From JAEZHK01 sp040768845 (lineage in GTDB: Bacteria > Bacillota > Clostridia > Christensenellales > Aristaeellaceae), in the NCBI GenBank assembly GCA_040768845.1, contig JAXGME010000006.1, positions 62,001-126,000 on the forward strand: a DNA stretch of 64,000 bases. Direction: 5' to 3'. Made by a program: the position numbers and the translations under genes. This document shows positions 24,463-33,526 of the stretch, piece by piece. The stretch's first letter is position 1. Every line of letters begins with the position of its first letter. The notes under the pieces are model-generated. The model saw only the letters and a program-made list of their open reading frames with translations. It was not told where the DNA came from and ran no database searches.

Positions 24463-26183
24463 GCCATCGCCCCCTTCCGCTGCAGCGCGCAGATGTCCCG
24501 GTAGACGTCGCTCTTCCCCAGCAGCTCCCGGTGGGTCCCCGTGGCGGTAATCCTGCCGCCCTCCAGCACGATGATCTTATCGGCGTGCTCAATGGCGCTG
24601 ATCCGCTGAGTGATGATGATCTTGGTCACATCCCCGAGCTCGGCCTGAAGGCGGGCGCGGATCGTCGATTCGGTGGCGGTGTCCACCGCGCTGGTGGAAT
24701 CGTCCAGGATCAGCACCCGGGGGCGCTTGAGAAGCGCCCGGGCGATGCACAGCCGCTGCTTCTGCCCGCCGGACACATTCACGCCGCCCTGGCCCAGGTC
24801 CGTATCGTAGCCCTCCGGCAGCTTCGAGAGGAATTCGTCCGCGCAGGCGATGCGGCAGGCCCAGTCCAGCTCGTCCTGGGTGGCGTGCTCGTTGCCCCAC
24901 AAAAGGTTTTCGCGGATGGTGCCGGAAAAGAGCGTGTTCTTCTGCAGCACCATGCCCACGGCGTCCCGCAGATGGGCGACGGCGTAATCGCGCACGTCGC
25001 GGCCGTCCACCTTGAGGCTGCCCCGCGATACATCGTACAGCCGGGGAATCAGCTGCACCAGAGAGGACTTGGCCGCCCCCGTGCCGCCGATGATACCCAC
25101 CGTTTCGCCCGCGCGGATCTCAAGACAGATGTCCGACAGCACGAACGCCCGTGCCGTCTCCCGGTACTTGAAGAAGACGTGCTCAAAGGCAATGTCCCCC
25201 CGCGCCACGCGGCCGCCCCAGGGGCCGTCCACGATGGTCTCCGGCTCGTCCAGCACCTCCAGGATGCGGCCGGCGGACGTCATGGACCGGCTGAGCATCA
25301 GAAACACGCTGGAGATCATCATCAGCGAATTCAAAATCTGCAGCACATAGCTGAGAAACCCGGTCAGCTGGCCCACCTGCATGGTGCCGGTCTGGATAAA
25401 GCCGCCGCCAAACCACAGGATCAGCAGGATCGTGGCGTACATGACCAGCTGGAAGGCCGGCATATTCATCACCGCGTAGTGGAACGCGCCCTCGGAGGAC
25501 GCCCGGAACGCCTCGTTGACCTCGCCGAACTTCTGCCGCTCGCTGTCCCCCTTGACGTAGGACTTCACCGTGCGGATGGCGATCAGGTTTTCCTGGACGA
25601 CGGCGTTGACCCGGTCCAGCGCCCTTTGCATGCCGCCGTACATGGGGCGCAGCTTCAGAAGGATGGCGACAAGCGCCGCCGCCAGCACCGGGATGGCCAC
25701 CAGAAACACCACCGCCAGCCGGGGGCTGATGATCAGCGTCATCATAAGCGCCATCGCCAGCATCACCGGGCCGCGCACCAGCGGGCGGATGCCGTTGACG
25801 ATGGCGTTTTGCAGGATGGTGACATCGCCGGTGAGCCGGGTGATGAGGGAGGGCGTGCCAAAATGATCCAGGCCGGCAAAGGACAGCGCCTGCACCTTTT
25901 TGTACTCCGCCTTGCGCAGCTCCGCGCCAAAGCCCTGCCCTGCCAGCGCCGCGAACCGGGCGTACATCAGCCCCAGGACAAGGCTCACCAGCGCGCAGGC
26001 CACCATGAAAAGGCTATGCGTCAGCACGTACCGCCCGTCCCGGCTGGTCACGCCCACATCGATGATGGACGCCATGATCATGGGGATCACCAGCTCGAAG
26101 GCCGTCTCCAGCACGACGCAGACGACGCTGCCGTAGAGGTATTTCCGGTACCGGTCAAAGTAGACAAAAAAGCGCCTGAACAT
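24459..26183 (-). CDS. ABC exporter half-transporter with degenerate ATP site
   Basis: A 574-residue partner of the exporter gene downstream. Six membrane helices are followed by an ATPase domain whose motifs depart from consensus: Walker A GGTGAAKS has Ala where Gly normally precedes the Lys, Walker B ends LDDSTSAVD with Asp for the catalytic Glu, and the switch His is Gln in IITQRISA. The signature NVSGGQKQR is normal. Such pairs hydrolyse ATP at one site only. The start is the ATG after GGAGGGGA at 26183; the upstream in-frame extension overlaps the promoter at 26249. Confidence 0.92.
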   Translation of the reverse strand: MFRRFFVYFDRYRKYLYGSVVCVVLETAFELVIPMIMASIIDVGVTSRDGRYVLTHSLFMVACALVSLVLGLMYARFAALAGQGFGAELRKAEYKKVQALSFAGLDHFGTPSLITRLTGDVTILQNAIVNGIRPLVRGPVMLAMALMMTLIISPRLAVVFLVAIPVLAAALVAILLKLRPMYGGMQRALDRVNAVVQENLIAIRTVKSYVKGDSERQKFGEVNEAFRASSEGAFHYAVMNMPAFQLVMYATILLILWFGGGFIQTGTMQVGQLTGFLSYVLQILNSLMMISSVFLMLSRSMTSAGRILEVLDEPETIVDGPWGGRVARGDIAFEHVFFKYRETARAFVLSDICLEIRAGETVGIIGGTGAAKSSLVQLIPRLYDVSRGSLKVDGRDVRDYAVAHLRDAVGMVLQKNTLFSGTIRENLLWGNEHATQDELDWACRIACADEFLSKLPEGYDTDLGQGGVNVSGGQKQRLCIARALLKRPRVLILDDSTSAVDTATESTIRARLQAELGDVTKIIITQRISAIEHADKIIVLEGGRITATGTHRELLGKSDVYRDICALQRKGAMA

Positions 26184-26248
26184 CCATTCCCCTCCGGGCG
26201 CCCGGCACTCGGCCCTTCCGCCGCAAAAAGCGCCCCCATAGTCCTTCC

Positions 26249-26254
26249 AGTATA
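26249..26254 (-). promoter_or_regulatory. Extended -10 promoter of the exporter pair
   Basis: On the minus strand TATGGTATACT contains a TGN-TATACT extended -10 element about 60 bases before the exporter start. No good -35 box is seen. Confidence 0.5.
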
Positions 26255-26318
26255 CCATACTGTCGAACTTTGGGGACGCCGAGCACGCGAGGGGCGGATT
26301 TTTTTACGTCCGCGCCGC

Positions 26319-27464
26319 TTATCCGGCGGCGCGCGCGGGGCGCGCCGCGGCCGACGCCACCGCCACCACCAGGGCCGCGATGGCGACGCACAGCAGAAGC
26401 GTCGTCCGGGCGTCGCCCACCCAGGCGCCGATCAGCGAGGGAAACACCGCGCCGCCGGCGGTGGAAAACAGCATCGTCACGCCGCAGGCCGCGCCGCTGC
26501 GGTCCGGAAATACCCGGGAGGCCAGTACGAAGATCATCGTCCACACCGGACCGCAGCCAAAGCCGAAGATCACCACCCCCGCGATGCGAAGGGCGCTATT
26601 GGGCGCCAGCAGCGTTACAAGGACGCCGGCGATCACAAACAGCGTAAAAAAACGGATGGAGAACAGCTCCCGTCCGCCCAGAAACGCGCCGATCAGCCGG
26701 CTCACCAGCATCGACGCCCAGAAAAGCGAAATCGTCAGCGTCGCCAGCGCCTCGTCCGCGCCCCTGTCCAGGAAGAACTGCTTCAGGTACGCCGGGGCCA
26801 CGGACTCGTACCCCATGTACAGGAAAATGAGCAGCACGTAGCGCAGAAACGTCCGGTTTTTGAGCAGCGCAAAGCTGTTGATCCCGCTCTCCGGGTTCAC
26901 GCGCGCGCTTTGGCCCCGGCCACCCAGCCAGATCGCCAGAAACAGCGCGAAGGACAGGGCGGCGCAGAGGGCGAACACGCCGCGGTACCCGCCGCCGCCC
27001 GAAAGATGCCGCGCAATCAGCGCCGGCGCGACGATGGCGCCGATGCCAAAGCCGATCTGCGAGAGGTTCATCCACAGGGTGGCGCGCGTGCCGTTTTCGT
27101 CGGCGAGAAGCGCGCTGCCCATCGACTCCGCCGGGCCAAAGCCCACGCCCAGTACAAAAAGCCCGACAAAAGTGGCCGCCGCGCCCAGCGGGGCCGCGAC
27201 GCCAGAGAGGCCCAGCGCCATTAGCAGCGCGCCGCAAGCCACGATCCGCCGCTTGCCCAGACGGTCCGCCAGCGGGCCCGCGAAGAACACGCTCACGCCG
27301 GAGCCCACCATGTAGACCGATACAAACACGCCCACGCCGGAGGGCGGAAGCCCCACCGCCTCGGCCATGCGGGCAAACAGGCTGGACAGCGACGTGGCCG
27401 TCGCCCCCAGCATGGCGATCAGGGTGCACATCAAGAGGTTCTGGGACAGCACGCGCTTTTCCAT
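26319..27464 (-). CDS. Major facilitator superfamily transporter
   Basis: A 381-residue membrane protein with about twelve helices. The loop 2-3 motif GPLADRLGKRR of MFS proteins is at about residues 63-73, and the C-terminal half repeats the six-helix pattern. The ATG at 27464 follows GGAGGGG. It is the last gene of the large catabolic cluster, 27 bases after the M20 hydrolase, and might take up or export a substrate or product. The substrate is not identifiable. Confidence 0.85.
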   Translation of the reverse strand: MEKRVLSQNLLMCTLIAMLGATATSLSSLFARMAEAVGLPPSGVGVFVSVYMVGSGVSVFFAGPLADRLGKRRIVACGALLMALGLSGVAAPLGAAATFVGLFVLGVGFGPAESMGSALLADENGTRATLWMNLSQIGFGIGAIVAPALIARHLSGGGGYRGVFALCAALSFALFLAIWLGGRGQSARVNPESGINSFALLKNRTFLRYVLLIFLYMGYESVAPAYLKQFFLDRGADEALATLTISLFWASMLVSRLIGAFLGGRELFSIRFFTLFVIAGVLVTLLAPNSALRIAGVVIFGFGCGPVWTMIFVLASRVFPDRSGAACGVTMLFSTAGGAVFPSLIGAWVGDARTTLLLCVAIAALVVAVASAAARPARAAG

Positions 27465-27491
27465 TGGTCCCCTCCGGTTCATCCGGTATTT

Positions 27492-28721
27492 TCAGGCGCA
27501 CCAGCGGCGGATGAAATCCGCCAGCGTCTGCGCCACGGTTTCGAGGCTGTCCACATCCACCCATTCGTCCGGGCCGTGGAGGCGCCCGCCCACCGGGCCG
27601 AACACCGCCGACGGGATGCCGCCCAGCTCGGTCAGCGCAAACATGTCGCAGGAGAACATCGCGCCGCACACCTTCGGCGGCGCGTAGGCCGCCAGCGCGC
27701 CGGCAAGCGCCGCGACGCCGGGGTGGTCCGGGTCCGTGGCCGCCGGCCGGCAGTAGTGGTACTTGGGCTCAATTTTGAGAATCTCCGGGTCGCGGAAGCG
27801 CGCGCGCAGAAAACCGTTCAGTTCCCGCTCCAGCTTTTCGGCTTCCTCGCCGGGGTAGGATTGCACCACCAGTTCCACCCAGGCGTCGATCGGCGCGGAC
27901 AGCTGCCCGCTTTCGTAGGCCTCGCCCGCCTTGACCTTGGTGATCACCACCTGCGCGCCTTGCACCGTGCCCGCCCAGAGGGGCGGCTTGGGCGCGGTGG
28001 CCATGCGGTGGTTGCTGAAATCGCGGATCAGGCCGATCAGGTCGCCCAGATCGTAGGCGAGGTTCGGGATCTCCTCGCCGGTATAGGGCATACCCGCCAC
28101 GCCCCGCATCGAGATCGTAAACACCATGCCCCCCACCGAGGCAGGGCATATATCCAGCCCGCTGGCCTCCGGCACGATGGCGAAATCCGCGTTGATCCCC
28201 TTGAGGCGCGACGCGATGGTGCCGTTGGCGCCGGCGTACTCCTCGTCCACCACGCTTTCGAGGATCACGTCGCCGCGGGGGGAAAAGCCCTCGTCCTTCA
28301 GCATGCGCACCGCCACCGCGGCGGCGGCGAGTCCGCCCTTCATGTCGGCGCTGCCGCGCCCGTAGAGCCTGCCGTCCAGAAGCTTTGGCTCAAAGGGCTG
28401 CGTGACCGTCCAGGGCAGCGGCTCGATGGGCACCACGTCCATGTGGCCGGTGATGAGCACCGACTTCCCGCCGCCGCTGCCGCGCCAGGTGCCCACCAGG
28501 TTCTCCCGGCCCGCAAGGTTTCTCGGCAGAAACGCCGGGTGCGCGGGGTATTCCGGCAGATCCGCCGGCGAAAAGCGGTCGATCTCAAGGCCCATGGCCC
28601 CGTAAAATCCCATCAGATGCGCCTGGCCCGGCCCTTCGTCGCCGTCGGGCGGGAAGTTGACCGTAGGAATGCGGATCAGCTCCGACGCCAGGCGAACGAG
28701 CATCGCCCGGTAGTCCTCCAT
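27492..28721 (-). CDS. M20-family metallohydrolase (ArgE/DapE/CPG2 type)
   Basis: A 409-residue zinc amidohydrolase. The metal-binding set is complete: His93 and Asp95 in TGHMDVVP, Asp126 in GRGSADMKGG, Glu160/161 in VVDEE, a further acidic ligand in PEASG, and a C-terminal His in GRLHGPDEW. The M20 dimerisation domain occupies the middle. Enzymes of this family cleave N-acyl or peptide bonds (N-acetylornithine, succinyl-diaminopimelate, dipeptides). Here it follows an M24-like gene in a cluster with importers and a PIG-L deacetylase, so it probably cleaves an amide in the imported compound. Confidence 0.88.
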   Translation of the reverse strand: MEDYRAMLVRLASELIRIPTVNFPPDGDEGPGQAHLMGFYGAMGLEIDRFSPADLPEYPAHPAFLPRNLAGRENLVGTWRGSGGGKSVLITGHMDVVPIEPLPWTVTQPFEPKLLDGRLYGRGSADMKGGLAAAAVAVRMLKDEGFSPRGDVILESVVDEEYAGANGTIASRLKGINADFAIVPEASGLDICPASVGGMVFTISMRGVAGMPYTGEEIPNLAYDLGDLIGLIRDFSNHRMATAPKPPLWAGTVQGAQVVITKVKAGEAYESGQLSAPIDAWVELVVQSYPGEEAEKLERELNGFLRARFRDPEILKIEPKYHYCRPAATDPDHPGVAALAGALAAYAPPKVCGAMFSCDMFALTELGGIPSAVFGPVGGRLHGPDEWVDVDSLETVAQTLADFIRRWCA

Positions 28722-28736
28722 CGCGGTTCCCTCCCT

Positions 28737-29915
28737 TCAGGCGATGACAATCGGCTCCCTGCGCCAGGTGGTCAGCTGTTCGAGGCCGCTTTCGGTGACC
28801 AGCACGCAGTCCTCGATGCGCACGCCATAGGTGTGGTCGGCGATCCAGATGTCGATGTTGAACACCATGTCGGGCGCGAGAATCCGGCCGGTGCGGTTGT
28901 CCACCCAGGGGTCCTCACACTCCTGAAGCCCGGTGGAGTGGGCGGGGCCGTACAGCGACGTGCCGGAAAGGCCGTGCTTTTCCAGCCGCGCCTGGAACGC
29001 ATCGTACACCCGGGCGAAGGGCACGCCGGGGCCCATGATGCCGATGGTTTCCTCCATGCAGTCGTGGGCAATCCGGATCATGTCCATGTGGCGGTCGGGA
29101 AGCTTGCCGAGGATCAGCGCGCGGCCGATGTTGCCGCAGTAGCCGCTGTACTTGGCGCCCAGCGACAGCTGCACCATGGAATCCATCGCCAGCGGCCGAT
29201 CGGTGGACTTGCAGAGGCTCTGATAGGTGCTGGGCCCCGACGTGACCCACACCGGATATCCGGTGCCCTCCGCGCCCATTTCGTAGATCTTGCCGCGCCA
29301 GAGGGCCTCCAGCTCCCACTCCCGCATGCCGGGCCGGGCGGCATCCACCGCGGACCGGACGGCCTCCTCGGTGATGCGGCAGGCCTCCCGGATGAGGCGG
29401 ATTTCATTTTTGCTCTTGACGGCGCGCAGGTCCATGATGATGTCCTCCGCGGGCACGATGGCCGCGCCGTCCGCGCCGGCCTCGATGTCGGCGTAGACCA
29501 CGTGGGGCAGCGTGTTGACGTTGGCGATGCCGATGGTTTTGATGGGCATGCGCGCCCGCAGCTCGTCCAGAATCATGCGGAAGTTCCAGGGATTCACGGG
29601 CTTATCCCACTCCGGCGCGCTGGTTTCCACATAGAGGGGGTGCACCCGCACGTCGTCGATCCGGGCAAACTGCACCGCAAAATCGAAGGACTCCGGGCCG
29701 CCGGTCAGCAGGATGGGCTTGCCCTCGGCGGGCACCAGCACGCCGACAAAGTCAAACACCGCCCAGAAGTCGGTCAGATACCGGACGGTGGCGGATTCGC
29801 AGCCGCAGGCGTGGGTCACCAAGAGGTCTATGCCCTTTTCGCGCATCGATTTCTGGACGCTTGCGATGCGCAGGTCGTATTCCTCCCTCGGAATCTTCAG
29901 GATGGACTGGCTCAT
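28737..29915 (-). CDS. M24-family protein, creatinase-like, metal ligands missing
   Basis: A 392-residue protein with a creatinase N-terminal domain and a C-terminal pita-bread fold. Active M24 aminopeptidases bind two metals through Asp, Asp, His, Glu and Glu. Here the first Asp is Ser (MVQLSLGAKYSG), the second is Asn (GNIGR) and the first Glu is Asp (VFNIDIW); the His (GPAHSTGLQ) and the last Glu (GVRIEDCVLV) remain. This pattern fits a metal-independent hydrolase such as creatinase rather than Pro-Xaa aminopeptidase. It lies between the M20 hydrolase and a sugar-type binding protein. Confidence 0.8.
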   Translation of the reverse strand: MSQSILKIPREEYDLRIASVQKSMREKGIDLLVTHACGCESATVRYLTDFWAVFDFVGVLVPAEGKPILLTGGPESFDFAVQFARIDDVRVHPLYVETSAPEWDKPVNPWNFRMILDELRARMPIKTIGIANVNTLPHVVYADIEAGADGAAIVPAEDIIMDLRAVKSKNEIRLIREACRITEEAVRSAVDAARPGMREWELEALWRGKIYEMGAEGTGYPVWVTSGPSTYQSLCKSTDRPLAMDSMVQLSLGAKYSGYCGNIGRALILGKLPDRHMDMIRIAHDCMEETIGIMGPGVPFARVYDAFQARLEKHGLSGTSLYGPAHSTGLQECEDPWVDNRTGRILAPDMVFNIDIWIADHTYGVRIEDCVLVTESGLEQLTTWRREPIVIA

Positions 29916-29944
29916 GATCGCATACCTCCGTTTTCACGCGCAAT

Positions 29945-29971
29945 GGGGCGGCGGCACCCGGCCGCCGCCCC
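29945..29971 (-). other. Intercistronic GC hairpin after the binding-protein gene
   Basis: GGGGCGGCGGC and GCCGCCGCCCC pair perfectly over 11 bp with a five-base loop, 12 bases after the stop of the binding-protein gene. There is no T-run. It probably protects the binding-protein message. Confidence 0.6.
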
Positions 29972-29983
29972 CTGCGAAAGTCA

Positions 29984-30955
29984 TTAGCCGACGTACTTCA
30001 TGTAGTCCGCAATGTTGCTGCCGTCGATGACGGACAGCTCGATATTCTGGGTCTTGGGCACTTCCTTGCCCTCGAAGTAGGCCTGCACGGATTCCAGCGA
30101 CAGCTTGACGATGTTGGCGGGAGACACGCCCACGCACATCTTGTAGTAGGGGTTGCCCTCGTTGATCATGTTGAACGGCTCGGCGCCCCACGCGCCCGCG
30201 GACACCACGATGGTGCCGGTGTTGCCGGCCAGCTCCAGCGCGGTCACGGCGCCCTGGGCGGCGTTGTCCACCGCGCCCCAGATCACGTCGATGGGCTTGG
30301 CGATGTTGTTGGTGACGATGTTGGCGGCGGATTCACGGGTTTCGCCGAAGTCCTGGTTGAACACCCACTCGATGTTCTCGGCGCCCATGAGCTCCTCCAG
30401 CTTGGCCACAAACGCCTCGGAGCGAACCTTGGTGTGCACGGCGTTGAGCATCGCCAGCACGCCGATCCGGACTTTGCCGTCCAGGTTTTCCTTGGCGTAG
30501 TCGGCGATCCACTCGGCCGTCAGCACGCCGGTCTGGGCATGGTCCCAGGCGACGTGGGTGACCAGCTTGTCGTAGCTGGAGCCGCTGTCAAAGGCAAACA
30601 CCGGGATGTTGGCGGCGCCGGCCTGCTCCAGGGCGGGCACGATGCCGTCGGAGTTGACCGGATCGATCAGGATGGCGTCGTAGCCCTGGGTGATGAAGTC
30701 CTCCACCTGCTTTTGCTGGGTTTCGGCGTTCAGGTTGCCGTCCTGGATGTTGATCTCGCCAAAGCCCATCTCGGGGGCCTGCGCCATGAACTCGTCGTAG
30801 ACGGCCTTGCACCACTCGTCGTACATGGTGATGTGCGCCACACCCAGCTTCTTGCCCGCCCAGGGCTTGTCGCCGGAGTCGGCCAGGGCGACGGAGAAGA
30901 CGCCCAGCGCCAGGATCAGCACCAGAAAGAGGGATACCAGTTTCCTGAGCTTCAT
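29984..30955 (-). CDS. Ribose-type (RbsB-like) solute-binding protein 1
   Basis: A 323-residue family Peripla_BP_4 binding protein. The signal peptide (residues 1-24, ending VALA) lacks a lipobox cysteine. The body has the two-lobe pattern of sugar binders: KKLGVAHITMYDEWCKAVYDEF, then ITQGYDAILIDPVNSDGIVPALEQA and PVFAFDSG. The start ATG follows GGAGGTAGG at proper spacing; the upstream in-frame codons are not supported. With the next two genes it makes a complete importer. Ligand unknown. Confidence 0.9.
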   Translation of the reverse strand: MKLRKLVSLFLVLILALGVFSVALADSGDKPWAGKKLGVAHITMYDEWCKAVYDEFMAQAPEMGFGEINIQDGNLNAETQQKQVEDFITQGYDAILIDPVNSDGIVPALEQAGAANIPVFAFDSGSSYDKLVTHVAWDHAQTGVLTAEWIADYAKENLDGKVRIGVLAMLNAVHTKVRSEAFVAKLEELMGAENIEWVFNQDFGETRESAANIVTNNIAKPIDVIWGAVDNAAQGAVTALELAGNTGTIVVSAGAWGAEPFNMINEGNPYYKMCVGVSPANIVKLSLESVQAYFEGKEVPKTQNIELSVIDGSNIADYMKYVG

Positions 30956-31014
30956 GGATCCTACCTCCCAATATAGTTTGCCGCGTCCGCGCGGCGGGGT
31001 CGCGTGTGGGGGGG

Positions 31015-32493
31015 CTACACGCAAAGCGCCATGATGGCCTCCTGGGAGGCTTCCTCGCGGTTCATCATGCCAACTTCGTGGCCCTCGTGGATGACGAGAA
31101 TTCGGTCGCTCATGCCCACCACCTCGGGCAGCTCCGACGAGATCATGATCACCGACTTGCCCTCGCGCACCAGACGGGTGATGAGGTTGTAGATTTCGCT
31201 CTTGGCGCCCACGTCAATGCCCCGGGTGGGCTCGTCCAGCACGATGATCTGGCTGTTGGCCAGAAGCCACTTGGCGATGACCACCTTCTGCTGGTTGCCG
31301 CCGGAGAGGTACTGGGTTTCGGTGGTAATGGAAGGCGTGAAGATTTTGAGCTTTTCCACGTACTCGCGGCTGAAGCGCCGCTCGAGCTTTCTGTCCATCA
31401 CGCCCCGGCGGGACACCGAGTCCATGTTGACCATGCAGATGTTGTTCTGCACGGTGGCAATCTGCACCAGGCCCTGCTTTTTGCGGTCCTCCGGCACCAG
31501 GCCCAGCCCCTTGGCGATGGCCTGGCGGAAGCTCTGGATTTTGACGGGCTTGCCCTCCAGCAGCACCTCGCCGGAATCGGGCCTGTCAATGCCCAGCACG
31601 GCCCGCACCAGCTCGGTGCGCCCGGCGCCCACCAGCCCCGCGATGCCCAGAATTTCGCCCCGGCGCAGCGTGAAGCTGATGCCCTTGAGCACGTTCTTGC
31701 GCCGGATGTCCCGGGCCTCCAGTACCACCGGCCCCGGCTCGACGCCCGAGCGCGGGTATTCCGTCTTGACCTCGCGGCCCACCATCATGGACACCAGCTT
31801 CGTGCGGTCCACGGTGGATACCGGCACCGTCGCGATGTGGTGCCCGTCCCGGAGCACGGTCACGTTGTCGGCCAGGTCAAAGATCTCCTCCATCCGGTGG
31901 GAGATGTAGATGATGGTCACGCCCTGGCTGCGCAGCTGCCGGACCGTCTGGAACATGATGGTCTGCTCCTTGTCGGTCAGCGTGGCGGAGGGCTCGTCCA
32001 TGATCAGCACTTTGCAGTTGCGGTTGATGGCCTTGCAGATCTCCACCATCTGTTTTTGCGCCACGGACAGGGCGGAAACCGGCGCGTTGACGTCCAGCGG
32101 AATGCCCAGCTTGCGCAATAGCTCCGCCGCGCGCAGGCGCATGCCCTTCCAATCCACCAGGTGGTTTTTGTACAAGAGGTTCCCCAGGAACACGTTTTCG
32201 GCCACCGTCAGCGTTTCGGAGAGCTTCAGCTCCTGGTGGACGACGCTGATGCCCTTCATCTGGGAATCGATGGGGGCCTTGAACGTTTCGAGCTTTCCGT
32301 CCAGCAGCACCTCGCCCGCCTCCGGGTGGTAGATGCCCGCCAGAATCTTGATCAGCGTGGACTTGCCCGCGCCGTTTTCGCCCACCAGCGCGTGCACGGT
32401 GCCGCGCTCAATGGCGAAGGACACGTCGTCCAGCGCCTTGACGCCCGGGAAGCTCTTGGAGATGTTTTTCAGTTCCAGAATGATATCGCCCAA
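31015..32493 (-). CDS. Ribose-type (RbsA-like) ABC importer ATPase 1
   Basis: A 492-residue tandem ATPase. The first half has a full Walker A (GENGAGKST) and Walker B (VLIMDEPSATLTD). The second half has the usual altered Walker A of this family (GLVGAGRTE) with signature LSGGNQQK and IIVLDEPTRGID. The start is TTG at 32493 after GGAGGCGTT. It energises the permease encoded just upstream in the operon. Confidence 0.93.
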   Translation of the reverse strand: MGDIILELKNISKSFPGVKALDDVSFAIERGTVHALVGENGAGKSTLIKILAGIYHPEAGEVLLDGKLETFKAPIDSQMKGISVVHQELKLSETLTVAENVFLGNLLYKNHLVDWKGMRLRAAELLRKLGIPLDVNAPVSALSVAQKQMVEICKAINRNCKVLIMDEPSATLTDKEQTIMFQTVRQLRSQGVTIIYISHRMEEIFDLADNVTVLRDGHHIATVPVSTVDRTKLVSMMVGREVKTEYPRSGVEPGPVVLEARDIRRKNVLKGISFTLRRGEILGIAGLVGAGRTELVRAVLGIDRPDSGEVLLEGKPVKIQSFRQAIAKGLGLVPEDRKKQGLVQIATVQNNICMVNMDSVSRRGVMDRKLERRFSREYVEKLKIFTPSITTETQYLSGGNQQKVVIAKWLLANSQIIVLDEPTRGIDVGAKSEIYNLITRLVREGKSVIMISSELPEVVGMSDRILVIHEGHEVGMMNREEASQEAIMALCV

Positions 32494-32514
32494 GGATAAC
32501 GCCTCCCTACGCGC

Positions 32515-33501
32515 CTATTTGGTCCGGTTGCGGATCACGTCCAGCGCCACCGCGCCGATCATGACCACGCCCTTGAGCACGTCCTGCACGAAGGGGTTGA
32601 CGTTGAGCATGGTCATGCCGTTGAAGAACAGCATCAGGAAGATCGCGCCGAACAGCGCCTGGATAATCTTGCCGCGGCCGCCGGCCAGGCTGATGCCGCC
32701 CAGGATGCAGGAGATCATCGCGTCGAACTCGTAGAGGTTGCCGTTGGTGAGGGCCGCGCTGTCCAGCCGGGTGACCAGAATCACGCTGCTGACGCCGCAC
32801 AGAAGCCCCGCAATGGTGTATACCAGCATGCGGTACATCTTCACGTCGATGCCCGCGAAGTAGGCGGCTTCCTGGCTGCCGCCCATCGCGTAGAGGCTGC
32901 GACCGAACTTGGTCTTCTGGGTGAGGAACATGAACAGCAGGTACAGCGCCAGCATGATTACCACGCTGACAGGCACGCCCCAGGCCGTGCCGCCGATGAA
33001 GCCGCGGCCGATGAACTGGATCTCCTTGGGCATGCCGGGAATCGGCGAGGCGTTGGTGATGATCTTGGAAAGGCCCTTGGCGATCATCTGGAAGCCCAGC
33101 GTCACGATGAAGCAGGGGATGCGCGCGTAGGCGATCAGTACGCCGTTTGACATGCCCACCGCCGTGCCCACCAAAATCGCGCAGAAGATCGCGATCCACG
33201 GGTTGAAGCCCGCGAACTTGATCAGGTACGCCATCACGCAGGAGGTAAGGCACACGTTCTGGCCCAGCGACAGGTCAAATTCCCCGGTGGTGACGATCAG
33301 CGCCTGGCCGATGCACACCACGGCGATGGGCACCGTCTGCGCCAGGATGTTGCGCAGGTTGCTGTAGGTGAGAAAGTAGGGCGACGTCAGCGTGAAGATG
33401 ATCATCAGAAGCACGATCGCGACCACGATGGCGTATTCCTTGGTGAATCTGGAGAGCTTCGCGCCAATGGAATCGTTCCGCTCAAGGGCAATGTCGTTCA
33501 T
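32515..33501 (-). CDS. Ribose-type (RbsC-like) ABC importer permease 1
   Basis: A 328-residue permease with about eight to ten helices. The family motif VTTGEFDLSLGQNVCLTSC lies near residue 70 (others in the family have GGIDLSVG), and the MISCILGGISLAGGRGK block is near 245. ATG after AAGGAGAAAC. It belongs to the first importer (genes 29984-33501). Confidence 0.93.
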   Translation of the reverse strand: MNDIALERNDSIGAKLSRFTKEYAIVVAIVLLMIIFTLTSPYFLTYSNLRNILAQTVPIAVVCIGQALIVTTGEFDLSLGQNVCLTSCVMAYLIKFAGFNPWIAIFCAILVGTAVGMSNGVLIAYARIPCFIVTLGFQMIAKGLSKIITNASPIPGMPKEIQFIGRGFIGGTAWGVPVSVVIMLALYLLFMFLTQKTKFGRSLYAMGGSQEAAYFAGIDVKMYRMLVYTIAGLLCGVSSVILVTRLDSAALTNGNLYEFDAMISCILGGISLAGGRGKIIQALFGAIFLMLFFNGMTMLNVNPFVQDVLKGVVMIGAVALDVIRNRTK

Positions 33502-33526
33502 ACTCGTTTCTCCTTCCCGGATTTCA

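Noticed and set aside
26270..27687. Several plus-strand frames rich in Arg, Pro and His opposite the MFS and M20 genes
   Set aside because: They have no ribosome sites or family motifs and mirror codon bias of the real minus-strand genes. The same applies to other long opposite-strand frames across the window.
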